A stretch of 64,000 nt of DNA, from positions 1-64,000 of the forward strand of contig JASANG010003201.1 in assembly GCA_030248215.1 (NCBI GenBank), read 5' to 3'. Below, one piece after another: positions 42,738 to 54,734 of the stretch; the stretch's first letter is position 1, and each line of letters opens with the position of its first letter. Source of the stretch: Enoplolaimus lenunculus (taxonomy: Eukaryota > Nematoda > Enoplea > Enoplida > Thoracostomopsidae). Under the pieces are notes generated by a model. It was not told the DNA's origin and searched no databases. It saw only the letters and a list, made by a program, of their open reading frames with translations. Made by a program: the position numbers and the translations under genes.

Positions 42738-43007
42738 TTACAAAAGGAAACTGACCAAACCAATTCGTTTCCACACTTGAAAGGCGCCAACCCCTTCGCA
42801 TTTCGACAACCGAGCATACTTCGCTGCATCAAGGCATCCACGACCTCCTGCGAGTCGAAATTCGTGTTCAGTTGTCTCGTACCACTTTTGTCGTTTTGAC
42901 AATGAGTCACACCGCTCCAGTGTCAGCTCAGCTTGTGCATCGCTCACAAATTTGCCAACGGTAGAAAGGCACAAATCTGGATGGGAACTGCTACCTTGCC
43001 AGCGGAC
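42738..43007 (-). CDS. GALNT11: GALNT11-like exon 13: lectin repeats, stop
   Basis: The acceptor is TTGGCTTTTCAG. It encodes lectin repeats with [10 protein letters not shown], then [13 protein letters not shown] and FQVWKRI, and stops soon after. Ricin-type domains normally have a third repeat of about 40 residues; either this protein lacks it or a further exon was missed. Confidence 0.85.
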   Translation of the reverse strand, partial: VRWQGSSSHPDLCLSTVGKFVSDAQAELTLERCDSLSKRQKWYETTEHEFRLAGGRGCLDAAKYARLSKCEGVGAFQVWKRIGLVSFLL

Positions 43008-46000
43008 CTGAAAAGCCAAGTAACACGTCATCTATTGTTTGCCAAATCAATAAAACTGGAACACCCGCTATATTTATTTGAACAGCGTTGAAGTTGTTGC
43101 CTGAATGTTTTGATAGAGACACAACGAAATATATACACAAATTAAATGCAAATACGGATGTTTTAAACTTAGTTGATCTGCAAGCGGTATATAATGCTTA
43201 ACTTGAGGCGAACCAAAACACAATAAAAGGTAACTTGGGCAATATTTCAATCTTACTGAAACATAGTCTTATGAAAACAAACAGAGTCAAACTAATTGAA
43301 TTATATGTCCCTGTATCATAACAAATTCTGATTCAGCAAAAGTTCATGGTCATGAAGTTAATTAGAACAACAATATTCAAGCACAAAGTTTCAAACCCCT
43401 AGTTCTGATTCCGACTGAACTGTTAATCGAACGAACAACTTATTATGTAGGAATTCAAACCGTAATCGAAACTTTGAATTTTACACATTTTAAATAACTG
43501 AGAGGTCAGTTACCGTATGATATTTCTATCTCAATACAGTATCACATGTTTACCCGTATCATTTTTTACCAAATATAATATTTTTATCTCCGATACGCTA
43601 ACATAGTTTACCCCGTCATATTTTTGCCCCCAACCAATAAGCTCTCCTTTTTTACCCCAACAGATAACTGTGGATCACCCAACACTATGTGGGGTTGAAA
43701 ATCAAAGTATATGACTTCTTTGGTGATCAAAAGCTAGAAGAGGCTTCGGAAACTAGAATGTATAATATGTTTTCAAATATAAAATTTTGTTCCAATGTAA
43801 AGGCATTGCAATTGAACAAAAGTCAGTTCCGATTTTTGATAACTTCCGTGCTTTGTAAGAACTTTTGTACTACCGCATTCTACTTTTCAAGGTTTAATCG
43901 AGACTCGTTTTTTACTGTTTTGCAATAAACCAAGATTACTGATCAAAGAAACGCGTTTGTTTTATATGAGCTCGTAAATAGAAGAGCGGGTGAAAAGGGA
44001 AAACACCACAAAGGTCATAAAAAGTTACATATACCTATTAGGAGTAGTAGAGTAAATAAATATGATAGCCTATTGCTTTGTTTCAGGGTGTATAAAAATG
44101 ATAGCTCTTCAAGGGTAAGAATATGACCGGAGTAAAAACATGAGGTAAAATATGATACGATACCGCGGCATAATATAACCTGAAGCAAGCTAAAAGTTAC
44201 AAAACTAATTCCTTATAATTTTACCTGAAACTTTCCAATCACATTCCGCTGCAGCTTTGCTGCTTTTGCCACTTCAGATTGATTAAAATTGAGCAGTGGT
44301 GGCGAGGTTTCTTTTGCATCAATTGTTTTGCTGCGATCAGGTAACAACTCTGGGTAAACATTTTCTAAATACCACGAAAATGGCTTGCAATTAAGTCTTT
44401 TACGCAACTCCACTCGTTCTGAAATGTTGCCATAATTAGCATGCCGTAGTTGAGATCTTGTCGCAAAGAAATATTTCTGAAAAACAAAAACCCCAAGTCA
44501 GACTTAAAACGCTAAAAAAACTACGTGACCTTTTGATTAAAATCAGTCAGAAAAATTCATACCCTTTCTATCCAACTGTTCCAACAAAAGTGTTAAGTAT
44601 ACAAGACAATAAGTATGCACTGCTAAGAAACTGAAAAACTTTTATTCCGCAACCAAAAAACACTGTAGGTACTAAAAATTACGGAACAACACCATGATTT
44701 AGACCCGTAGTCTGAAATGTGTGTAGCACAATCACCATTTAATGATAGGTTTTCCCGCAATCGGACAGCGGAGCAACAAATATCAAGTGCAACTTATACC
44801 TAGGACTAACCAAATGCGAAAAGTATGTCAAGTCTTGAAGTTATCCATGGATTTGTTCAAAATTTATAAGACGTAACACCAGCTGGTGATAGTTGCTACT
44901 TACGTTTGGAATACGGGCACTGTACTGGTCGCAAAAAGATGTCATATGTTTTGCTCCGTCAGATGTTAATAAAATAATTCAATGAAAACAGTGCAGTGGC
45001 CTGTTAAATGGCTTAGTAATTTCGCAAGTCGCCTAACTAACTAAATTTCTGCCACAATTGATTCCAGATTCACCCCAAATTTGCGTAAAATTTCGGGAAA
45101 TTTCACTCTCTGGTAACACATTTACCTGATAATCATCGAGCCAAACTTTTGCTACACGAACCATATTGATTGCTGTTGGATCACCGCCGCCTTGTAAACC
45201 ACCGTAAGGTCTGCGCGTTCGAAATATGTGGCCAATTCTACTGCATGGTATAACTTCAAGTGAACCACCACACATCCAGATCTAAATAATATATAGTGAG
45301 GACATCAGGCTGCATATACAAAAACACTACGAACCGAAAAGCGTTTTTTAACTCTTACTTTTAAGTTGCAGTTCGATCTTGAAAACACCGAAATTCAGTA
45401 AAGTTTAGCAGCACTTTAATGTCTTTTAGAAATTACGCTTAAACAATTTACACAATCACATTTGGGAAAGTTGTTAGCATATGTCTGTTTCTAAATCGAT
45501 ATTTCAACGACTTAACGCCTCAAAGCGTTGAAATCCTAATTGTCAATTTCCAACCAGGGATGGGCAGTCTCCGTCTCTGCCTCTGTAAGTCTCGGGATTT
45601 GGTTGGTCTCGGTCTCGCTTTTTTCAGTCTCGGTGGTTTGCAAACCTAGACCAAAGAGATGAAAAAGCGATATGCAATCACAAAAATTTTCTTAAATCGC
45701 AACTTTGGCTCGAAGGTTCTTGCGCATTTCGCCTACCAACACATATAGCGAACGATTGTGGAGCACTGCTACCTGGTTATACAGCGATTTGAGAAACAGA
45801 ACGACCTCTCCGGTTACCCAAAATTCTATATTTGAAAGGGAACCCAAAACATTTTGATTTTATTGTGACAAAGCACAAATAGTTGCAGTTTCGAGTTTAA
45901 AATACTTAAGGTATCGTTTAAAAAATTATGGGTCAGCCGCATTAATGCGTCACGCTATGTTAAAAAATTTTCCAGTCTATTCGGTTTGCCCGTGAGCAAA

Positions 46001-49000
46001 AACAACAGTATAGCTCTGAATTAGGAATTGTACCGAGGGGGTCTTGAAAAAATTTGATTTGTCCCGAACCTGTTCGAAGGGTATGGCGACAGTAGCCAAG
46101 TGAAAAATAAAGTAAAAATAAATTTTGGCGGCGATTGATCAGTTTGATTGTATGAAACGGCAATTCAAAGCAGATAAAAGTAGTGGCCCATGTAAAGATC
46201 AAGGGCGGAACATTTTTCTGTGGGACTAGAAAAGAGTAAGCTTAAGCTTTAGACTATTTTTTTGCTTGGCTTTGGCTTTGGCTTAGGCTTAGGAATATGC
46301 TCATTCTTACGCTTATGCTTATGCTTATGAATATGCTTACAATACTGTTCCGCCCCTATTCTGTACATTGGCCAAAATAGTCTAAAGTTTTGTTAAAAAA
46401 TCTTATTTTTATTTTGGGTAACGGTTAAATTTCACCGAGACCGAAACCAAAAGTCTCGGTCTCGGTAGGTTGGATCTCGGTCTCGGTCTCGGTCTCGATT
46501 TTTTGACCGAGACCGTCCATCCCTGTTTCCAACATAAGATTTCGTTGCTGTTCAAACTTGTTACACTTCTTACAAAACATTATCGATATGAGAAGAATCT
46601 GAACGCTTAAGGTTCAAGATTTCAATTCAGAATTGACAGCCTCGATATGCACAGATTTCAAGTGGGTAAAATAATGGATCTAATGTAAACCCTGACTTAA
46701 ATTTTATATACGTAATAACTTGCTATATAAAAATTATCGCAGATGTCGTTTTTCTCTATACGGCTTACCCTAAATGACATTTCAACGTTTTCGCCACCCC
46801 ATACTTCCATCCCAGGATCATATTCTCCCAATTTGTGAAAGTACTCCCTGTTTATAGCGAACAGACCTCCAGCCATTGTTGGGGACCTGTCGATAATAAT
46901 GTTTAGATCACACAGATTTCGTTATACACAACCTGATGAGAGAATGCAAGTTGCCGTAATCTTTAAATTATACAAAACATTTAAACTGGTTTCGAACAGC
47001 TAACCAAAGTCACCAAAACCGGGTCAAAACAATATTCTGAGTACAGATTGTTAATCACAGAGTCTGGCCACTGAAGGACGGGAAGATTTGTAGACAGTAA
47101 GACTTAGGCTTATGCTTATATGTACCTTTACGCTTAGACTTAGTAGGCAGTTCCTTATAGTATTAACATGACCCAAATTTTTATATCGGCTACCATGAGC
47201 GGTTGAGCGATAATGAAAGAAAATGTATTCAGTATCATCCCGCAATTACCTAAGCGGGGCAATACGCTTTTCTGGTGGGTCATCAGAATTGAACTTAGGA
47301 TAATCCCATTTGAAATGTAGTGTCCAACTGAAACCACCATAGCACACAGGCACTTCAACATATTTCAGCGTATCAGCGTCGATAATGTCAATAATTGGGC
47401 AAACAACGCTGAAAATAAAAATGAAATATTCAGTTACATGAGATATACAACTAATAAATAACAAACATTACGAATTGTAAATATTGGGTTATACAATGTC
47501 ATGGTTAGAACAGCATTCTGAGGACATATACCAGATTTTAAACCTTCACTTAAGTTTAGAAAGTCCAAGTGCAAAAATCATACACTATGCACACACAACA
47601 ACAAGGATCACAAGTTAGCCGTCTTACAATCAGGATAAAGCATTAATGGCGTAAAGCAGAAGGTGCCCAATAGGCAGAGTACATCACATGTATTCAAACA
47701 ACTAGAGAAGCGGAAGTAAAATTTTCCGGAAACAGCTCTAAAACTGTTATGAAGTAAAACTATAGACTTACCGCGTTGAGTCTTCTTTAACTCGTGCTAA
47801 TAGCGGTTCCAGCCATTTCTGATTGGCCTCACAATGACTGTCAAGAAACACCAAGACCTGAAGTTTAAAAAATTATGAGATTGTGTCCAAAATGTTGACT
47901 GAACATTCAACCGCTGAAAGCGACAGCTCCAGTTTCTGCACGGTTTTCTAAAATGTGAACGAAAATAATTCTGCACATACGCCTAACAAAAAATCAAAGC
48001 TTTGGAATAAAATAGAATCATTACTTCTCCTGTGGCTTGTTTGGCGCCGAATATTTTAGCTCGTATCAGACCTTCTCGTTTTGACGTTTTAAGCATTCGT
48101 ACCAAGTCTTGCGGCCAGTGTTCTTTTGAGTACGCAGACACTTCGGCAAACGTAATAAGAGCTAAAAAAAGAAGCGAGTGGAACGTACTTTCTTTAGATT
48201 AGCCCTGAACATTTCAAATCATTAGCAAACAGCATTGATTGAAAACAACTTCAACAATTCATGCCACCATAGAATATGAACATGGGTTTAGGACACGAAA
48301 TATAAAAAATCAAGCTCGGTTTCGTAGTTCATCATATTTAAAAATCGAGTCGTAGGTCGAAATTGATAAAAGGCGGTGATTTTCACATTATTTTCAAGAA
48401 AAGTGTACATTGACGAACAAAATGTTGGGATTAAAAGGTCCCGCACCCATTTATCTTCGCGTACTCAACACACAAACTAACATTCATCACTGTAATCGTC
48501 AATCAGTAATATCTCGTGTATCAAACTGCGTGGTGTCCGTTGCAATATACTAGTTACCATGCGTATTAATATCGATGTCGCTTCGTTGTGATAGCATATT
48601 ATTATACTTGCTGAAGGCAATTCACTTGGATAGACCTGAGCTTTGCACCTTAAACATAGCAAACTTATTACAATTAAAAATATAAACGGTATAGTACTAT
48701 CCTGATTCTAAGAATAATATTATGTACGTAGGTTAAAATAGTGCTAATAAATCCGTATAAGTTTTTAAAAACTAGAAAAATGGTATAATCATTTCCGACC
48801 GTAAAATAGGGTGCAACGAGAAACAGAATTACACTGGAATAGAAACTGGACATTTATATCGGAAACGGAACTGTAAATTTTAAGAGGTCATACATTTTAC
48901 ATATCGAGTTTCATTAAATATATGCAATTAGTATGCGCTAAATTAATATATCTGTTTAAAAGTGCAAATTATTAATGTTTCTATAACAGTTTCCGTGCCA

Positions 49001-52000
49001 TACGAAATATGAGCTTATCCAAATACAAGCACCGGTTGTTACGAACCTTAGCAGAGCTGCAAACAAATGTCTTGCATAAATGCAATAATTCAGGTTTGAC
49101 ACCATGAAAAATTACGATTCCGCTTCTGATGGTGCCTGCAATCGGTTTCGGAATCAAAACCGTATTTCAATCAGACTTTTAACCAAAATCATAATTACGG
49201 CTGCACCCGGGCCTAAAGTTATTGAATTTAACTAATTTTGTGTTTCAATTCACCTCGGATATTAGAAATGTTTTGTGAATACAAACAAAAACTCACAATT
49301 TATGCCTCGAATCAGGAATATCTCTGTGCGGTCCAATACGGTCACTAATTAGAACATTGAACGCGAATTTCTGGTAACCCCAATCTTTGCGCGTTTTGTC
49401 TTCTGAAGTGCGTACAGCACTAAGCTCGTCATAATTCAGCGGTTCTCGATGAGGTTCGAGTACTTGCGCCTTCTCTTGTGCATCTCTGTTCCGCTGGTCA
49501 TCTGGATTGATATCGTTGTTGTCAGACGGCTGTTGATTGTTGCCGCTATAAATAAATCGGTACTAAGAAGTAAAAATGGAGTGTTAGAATTGTGTTGAAA
49601 TCGCCGCATGCCGGCATGCGACGCCGCATATCTCCTGTAGCAAAATTTAAGAGCCGCATATGCAAAAGTTTAACCGGTGCACATATATAACAGCGTGCGA
49701 TAAATGCCAATGCAATTCAGAGCATTCGACCCAGTTACTGAAAAGCAATATTCTTCCTGACTAACGCATTATCACATTAAAGAATGTTGCTTGTGGAAAG
49801 TGGCGATTCAATTCCGGAAAATAGCAGCAAGTGGAAAAAATTCTTTGCGTGTATCGAAATTGAACACGATTTAGTTTCGTTAAATTTTATTTGACAGAGT
49901 AATTTGAAAAAACTTTAAAGTCCATTTCCAATACACGCTCATTTACAACATATGCTATTCCTGATATCCCTACCGTTAGAGTTACACGTGTAGTGGAACA
50001 GGTAAAGAATAGTAATCTTTAAAATTTCCGTCGTAACAAAGTTTGCAAACGTTTGTGTATTAATGTGTACGGGAATTGTATCTAATCTAGCAAGTAGAGG
50101 TGCATATCTTACATTTTAAAATTTATTCATTTATAAAACTGCTAAGTTCAACGACTATATAAATCCTAGTTTTATAATTAAACGTTTCGAAGAAAAACAT
50201 TTTCATGATTTCAAAAAAGTGCATTTAAATGAAACAAACTTTGATACGATTTAAGGAAACGACACGTGTTAATTAAAATCATTAAGTAGTTTAAAATGTA
50301 AATGTTTACTGTTTCACAATTTCCGGAAAACGTCTGCTGCAATCACTGCTTGTTTCTAAAGTCGTGCTGTAGTAAACTTGAACTTTGGTCCGCCAACAAC
50401 ATTTTACAAAATTGTAAAATGCGCTATTACAAACTACGTTAGTTTATGTATTCCACAATTGGTAGGATTGACCTAAACGTTGATCTTGCGTGTACTGAAA
50501 TTGAATAAAATTTCTAAATTTACGGTTTGGACTTTGGAATGTGTACCATTTTTCTTCACACAGCCACATTCTTTAGTGTGGATGATGCATAACTGAAATT
50601 TTGTGGTGGCATATTTGGCATCCTTTTCTGAAATACTAACGACAAGTCTTAACTCAACTATATTGCTAACACTGACAATATAAATATATAGATACTTTAT
50701 TTCGTTGTTAATGTCATTGCTTTCTCGATCCCACGGAGCTTGACCGTTATTTTTCTCTTCCTTCTCATCTAAATCTAAAAACAGCCCAACACGCATGTTT
50801 GCTTCCAGTGGTCAACAGGCCCCGCCAACGCTTTACTAGTGCCATTACAATCTGATTCCAAATAAAACATATTTCGATATATGACTGCTAACCCGTGTAT
50901 TGTCATGTAAACAATTCAGACGCGCATGGGCCGGCACCAGCAAGAGGTCAATGAATATTCCGTATGAATTTATTTTGTTTTCTCAAAATAGCCGTTTATT
51001 GCAAGGCAAACATGTTTTTGTTGAAAAATAAAACGTAGAGTCAAAAAAGCGAGACCAAGACACCACCTTCCGAGAACAAAAGTTTTGAATATTTTTATTT
51101 GATCATAATTGCCGTTTAATTCATACAATTAAACTAATAAACCGCCGTCAAACTTTATTTTTCACGTTGCACACATATGAAAATGAACCTAAGCGAATTA
51201 TATGCAATTGCCAGTGCAAATATTAGTGAAAACAAGCCATCCATGTCATAATGTATTAAAATAATCACTTTGTGGGAACTTGAGACTTCTATTAAAACAG
51301 TCATAGTGTTGACGGAAGTAAAGAAGTGTCCAATTTTTAGTGAAAACATTACTGCGTCCTTTCATCAACTCAAACTAGCTCAGCTAATAGCAATTATTGT
51401 TTACGGTTTTTCACCTCTTTGTTCTCGATTTTCAAACCGCCGAGACTCAAAAATAGCGAGACCGAGACTGAGACCAGGCGAATTCCGAGACTTGCCGAGA
51501 TCGCCCATCCCCGGCTATTAATATACAAATTATGCACATGTTTATAAAGGGTTTGCAACACCGACAAGCTAGAGTTATCTTCAGCTTTTCATGGCGCATC
51601 GAGTCAAGTAAAGATGGCATTAAAAATTAGCTCCTTCTCCAGATAGCCTATGCATGTCAACCGTTGACCCCGATACACATAAGGTAATATTCTTATTAGC
51701 ATTACACAGATTAAACTAACCTAAATTTGGCATATCTTCGTTGTTACTTCCATCATGCACATGGTCTTGACGGTGATCTCCTCTTAGTTTATATACTTTT
51801 CTATCGTACGATGGTCTTCCCTTGAACTGGCTGTTAATCACATCGGCATCAAACGCTATATCACTGTTTTTCGCGCTTCCTGTAATTGCAATAGACAAAA
51901 AGGCTGCATAATTAACAATATATATAATAGTATATACAAAATTAATTAACGGTAAACAGACTGAGTTTAAATAAAGGATATAGTTAATCAATGTTTACCT

Positions 52001-53395
52001 GCAAGTACTGAAAGCGCAATCAGCTGTTAGACAAAAAGTTTCCAATGTGCGCAAGAAAAAACGGAGCAGACGTTAAGAATTCACGATTTAATTGTGTCAA
52101 AAAGTGAATATCTGCTTGATAGTCAGGCGAGGAACTGGCGTTCAGACCGTTATATTAAGCAGCGGAAAAAAACAGGCGTGGGTTTACCACTAAGCTACGC
52201 AGCCAGTTTTTAGAGCTACTTTATCGTCGATTATTTTACAAAACATGCTGTATATTGCATGTATTGCATATGCACTACGACAAGCATGTCAAACAAGATG
52301 TATACGGGAATAAACACAGCACAAATAAATGTTGAAAGAACTTATCATTAAAAAATTATCAATATCGGGTTTTCCTGTAGGGCTAATTCGTACCGAAACC
52401 GAACACTATACGCTAAACACAACTCACGTAAATTACGTACGTACGTATATTGAAAACACCAATGCTATTAATAATATATCAACTGAATACCAATAATAAA
52501 CGCACCATCTTTGACGATATGATAGTGGCCATGAACTTTCACTCGCTTGCCTTTTGGCCGCCAGTCAGGTTGCTGAGCCCACATCTCATCATGACCCTTT
52601 TCAATTGGAATGTCAGGAAACGGGATGTTGGCCGGAGCTACTGGACCGCGGCCAAACGCGTCACGAACCTGAACATAAAATGCTACAAAAATACACAAAC
52701 CATTGACAGAGGTATATTCCTGTAAATAAATAACTATCCGTTAGAAGCAGCACGCAGCCAGAAATACAATTTACCTGTGGTTACATATAAAGTTCATAGC
52801 AAAATACCGTCAATTCGTACAATCTTTGTTATCTGATAACCGATAAACAAACGACAATATGAGAAAAGATTAAAACATCTGTTGAGCCTATTTGTTTCGT
52901 TCACTATAGTGTCAGCAGTAGACATATACATACGTTTCAAAAATTTTGAGAAAGTATTCAAGTAGCGTAAAACTACGGTTACCGATTTAAAATTAACTGT
53001 TGACTTGGTTTTTTTATTCCACGTCAGTGTTACTTCTTGACTTGCACAGACATGCAGTAGCAGCAAAATATTCGGGGCTACAACTGCAAATATCCGGTAT
53101 GTTCTGCTGGATACCGGAACCGGATACGAATGTCGGTTTCCGCCGCATGTATCTCATATTCGTCGTAATCATGCTCGCTATTAAATTTCCTTATCAAACC
53201 CCTGACTTGTGCACTAGTTTAAACGATTTTCCTTGTTTAAGATTCAGCCCAAACCTGCTGCCTGCGTTCTGATGCGCTCATTTTAGATACGCCTTCCAAA
53301 TGATTCGCATATATTAAAATCAGGAAGCACCAGGAAATTGACGTTATGACTACACCTCCACAGAAATATCGATACTTCAGCGATGGCACTGCCAT
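42738..53395 (-). CDS. GALNT11: GALNT11-like polypeptide N-acetylgalactosaminyltransferase, 13 exons
   Basis: This Golgi type II enzyme moves GalNAc from UDP-GalNAc to Ser/Thr and so starts mucin-type O-glycans; vertebrate GALNT11 acts on Notch. The 13 exons listed separately join without frame conflict into about 720 residues. The anchor (residues 10-30) has [15 protein letters not shown], close to the GALNT11 RYFCYG...TSATW start. The stem runs to about 245 and ends in [18 protein letters not shown]. The glycosyltransferase A half has [12 protein letters not shown] and FLDSHCE, whose DSH (about 380-382) binds manganese. The Gal/GalNAc-T motif has WGGEN (about 486-490), and His near 513 (SRIGHIFR) completes the metal site. 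A ricin-type lectin part follows. Only two of three lectin repeats are found. An acceptor lies 17 bases before the ATG. Confidence 0.93.
44225..44476 (-). CDS. GALNT11: GALNT11-like exon 12
   Basis: 252 bp, phase 0 at both ends. It holds [17 protein letters not shown] and [15 protein letters not shown], the conserved end of the catalytic domain, and then the linker to the lectin part. Confidence 0.93.
45126..45281 (-). CDS. GALNT11: GALNT11-like exon 11
   Basis: 156 bp, phase 0. It encodes [20 protein letters not shown] with the metal-binding His, then RRPYGG and [10 protein letters not shown]. Confidence 0.94.
45555..46525. mobile_element. hAT-like MITE with GAGACC repeats, in GALNT11 intron
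   Basis: The ends are CAGGGATGGGCAGTCTC and GAGACCGTCCATCCCTG. The 8-bp duplication TTTCCAAC is exact (45547-45554 and 46526-46533), the hAT hallmark. GGTCTCGGTCTC-type units lie at both sides. A GGCCCATGT MITE is nested inside. A right-end fragment of the same family is at 51420-51518. Confidence 0.92.
46185..46373 (+). mobile_element. GGCCCATGT MITE nested in the hAT-like MITE
   Basis: It runs from GGCCCATGTAAAGATCAAGG to CGCCCCTATTCTGTACATTGG(CC). The flanks AAAGTAGT and AAAATAGT match 7 of 8. TTTGGCTTAGGCTTAGG-like units lie inside. It is younger than its host element. Confidence 0.88.
46769..46886 (-). CDS. GALNT11: GALNT11-like exon 10
   Basis: 118 bp. It encodes [20 protein letters not shown] and [13 protein letters not shown], the Gal/GalNAc-T motif that binds the UDP-sugar and acceptor. 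Confidence 0.95.
47250..47408 (-). CDS. GALNT11: GALNT11-like exon 9
   Basis: 159 bp. It encodes [19 protein letters not shown] and [15 protein letters not shown], both family signatures. The acceptor is TTTTTATTTTCAG. Confidence 0.94.
47772..47857 (-). CDS. GALNT11: GALNT11-like exon 8: DSH metal motif
   Basis: 86 bp. It encodes [20 protein letters not shown]; the Asp and His of DSH bind manganese. The donor is GTAAGT. Confidence 0.95.
48025..48161 (-). CDS. GALNT11: GALNT11-like exon 7
   Basis: 137 bp. It encodes [20 protein letters not shown] followed by [13 protein letters not shown], the nucleotide-binding part of the catalytic fold. Confidence 0.93.
48482..48648 (-). CDS. GALNT11: GALNT11-like exon 6
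   Basis: 167 bp. It encodes [20 protein letters not shown] and [11 protein letters not shown], the first strands of the glycosyltransferase fold. The donor is GTTAGT. Confidence 0.94.
48807..49208. mobile_element. TAGGGTGCAAC element in GALNT11 intron 5
   Basis: The left end is AGGGTGCAACGAGAAAC and the right TACGGCTGCACCCG, diverged inverses of the CAGGGTGC family. GGAATCGGAAACGGAA-like units lie inside. No clear duplication. Confidence 0.5.
49297..49545 (-). CDS. GALNT11: GALNT11-like exon 5
   Basis: 249 bp. A hydrophilic stem ([20 protein letters not shown]) is followed by [16 protein letters not shown] and [11 protein letters not shown], the best match to GALNT11 in the gene. The donor is GTGAGT. 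Confidence 0.93.
50696..50801 (-). CDS. GALNT11: GALNT11-like exon 4 (stem)
   Basis: 106 bp. It encodes [20 protein letters not shown] and [12 protein letters not shown]. The phases fit exons 3 and 5 exactly, but the acceptor (CACTGGAAG) is weak, so the left border may shift. Confidence 0.7.
51420..51518. mobile_element. Right-end fragment of the GAGACC hAT-like family
   Basis: GCGAGACCGAGACTGAGACC leads to GATCGCCCATCCC, the inverse of CAGGGATGGGC. The left end is not seen in this intron. Confidence 0.6.
51721..51879 (-). CDS. GALNT11: GALNT11-like exon 3 (stem)
   Basis: 159 bp. The acceptor is TATTGCAATTACAG and the donor GTTAGT. It encodes [20 protein letters not shown] and a charged stretch, which resembles the low-complexity stem of the family. 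Confidence 0.85.
52140..52206 (-). repeat. tRNA-like fragment
   Basis: On minus, GGCTGCGTAGCTTAGTGGTA resembles a tRNA 5' half with an A box. No convincing B box follows, so it is probably a decayed SINE head and not a tRNA gene. Confidence 0.35.
52506..52668 (-). CDS. GALNT11: GALNT11-like exon 2 (stem)
   Basis: 163 bp, phases 0 and 1. It encodes [20 protein letters not shown] and [19 protein letters not shown]. It is unlike vertebrate stems, as stems are poorly conserved, but frame and phase fit. Confidence 0.85.
53255..53395 (-). CDS. GALNT11: GALNT11-like exon 1: membrane anchor
   Basis: 141 bp, 47 codons. It encodes [20 protein letters not shown], then [12 protein letters not shown]. 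The acceptor TTCTGTGTTCTTTTAG ends 17 bases before the ATG, so there is a 5'UTR intron or a leader-splicing site. Confidence 0.9.
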
Positions 53396-54102
53396 CACCA
53401 AATATATACCTCCTAAAAGAACACAGAAAAATTAAAATAACTAGCCGAACTGCACTAACACTTTTGTTGTTTCTCTTTTTACCATCATTATAGGTAATAA
53501 AGTTTAGAAATTGACATTAATAACTTCCAAACTTGTTTAAAGCTTCCTCAGCTACTTTGAGTTGAACCTAGCTAAGGAATAACCGTGTTAATGAAATTGT
53601 TAATACAGATTCATACACTTTTTCTGATCATACGTGTAAAAAGGGGCTACACTAATTGGAATACAATAACGAACTATATTTGTTTTTGTTGGTCTTCGAT
53701 TATTTCATCAAGAGAAGTTAAATTGTGCAGCAAAGTTCTGAATTGTTGAACTATGGAGCTGCGTTTGTGCTTAATGAGGAGTACCGAGAATTTATGTTTT
53801 GGGCAATGTTACCTTTACGGGTGTCCCGTTTTTCCGCGGACAGCAAGATGCAGGTTGGTATCGGGGCAAACTCACATCTTCCTGATGATACGCGCAGATA
53901 GGAAAACGGAACAGTTTGTTTCGGAGAAATGGGAAAATGGGACAGATTCAATGCAAGTTACTGCAATTTAATACTTTCATAAAACTGTGCGAATTTTTTC
54001 GTTCAAAACCCAGGTGGAGTTATTACTTCCGAACGAGGAGATGCTGAATAGATTGAAAAATGAATTTTAATCACATATCTGGCCCGAGTCTATTTGGGAG
54101 TG
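53396..54102. other. Upstream region of the GALNT11-like gene
   Basis: No promoter motif is clear. Bases 53801-53960 are a GGGCAATGTTACCTTTACGG element with a decayed GGGACAG interior, of the same family as 10034 and 28559. Confidence 0.5.
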
Positions 54103-54734
54103 CCGGTGTCACAGGTGCATTTTCCCCCCGTCCATTTTCCCCCCGTCCATTTTCCCCCCGGAAAAATCCACCTAGGTGCAATTTCCCCCCCCCCCAAAAT
54201 CCACCTAGGTGCAATTTCCCCCCCGGAAAAATCCACCTAGGTGCATTTTTCCCCCGGAATAATCCAACTACCAGGGAAATGCACTTGGGTTTAAATGAAA
54301 ATCAACATATCATTATCATACAGACATTGTAAAGTTGCTACAATTCAATGCAATAAAAATCGCATTTGGTGTGCATCAGACAACTGAATATGATTTTATA
54401 TGAAAGAAGCTTAAACTTCAATAATTCAGCAGGCACACTGCACAAGTTGTGGACTTGATTTTATATAGCTAGTGAATTTCAAAACGTCGATCTGAATGTT
54501 TTAAAGTGGTTTGCCAAAATGTTCAAAAATGGTACTGCTTTTTTCGTGTTGAGGTTAAGAAAATTCAAATTTGGACGTTTTCTACTCGAATGCTTTTGGT
54601 CTAAACAATTTGAATATTTTCGTTCTTTAATACAATAACTTAAAGTGTTAACAAAATTATACGAGACCAATTTAGTGTATTTCTAATATAACACGGTTTC
54701 GTTAATGTGTCAAACTTTTATTCACATTCAAACA

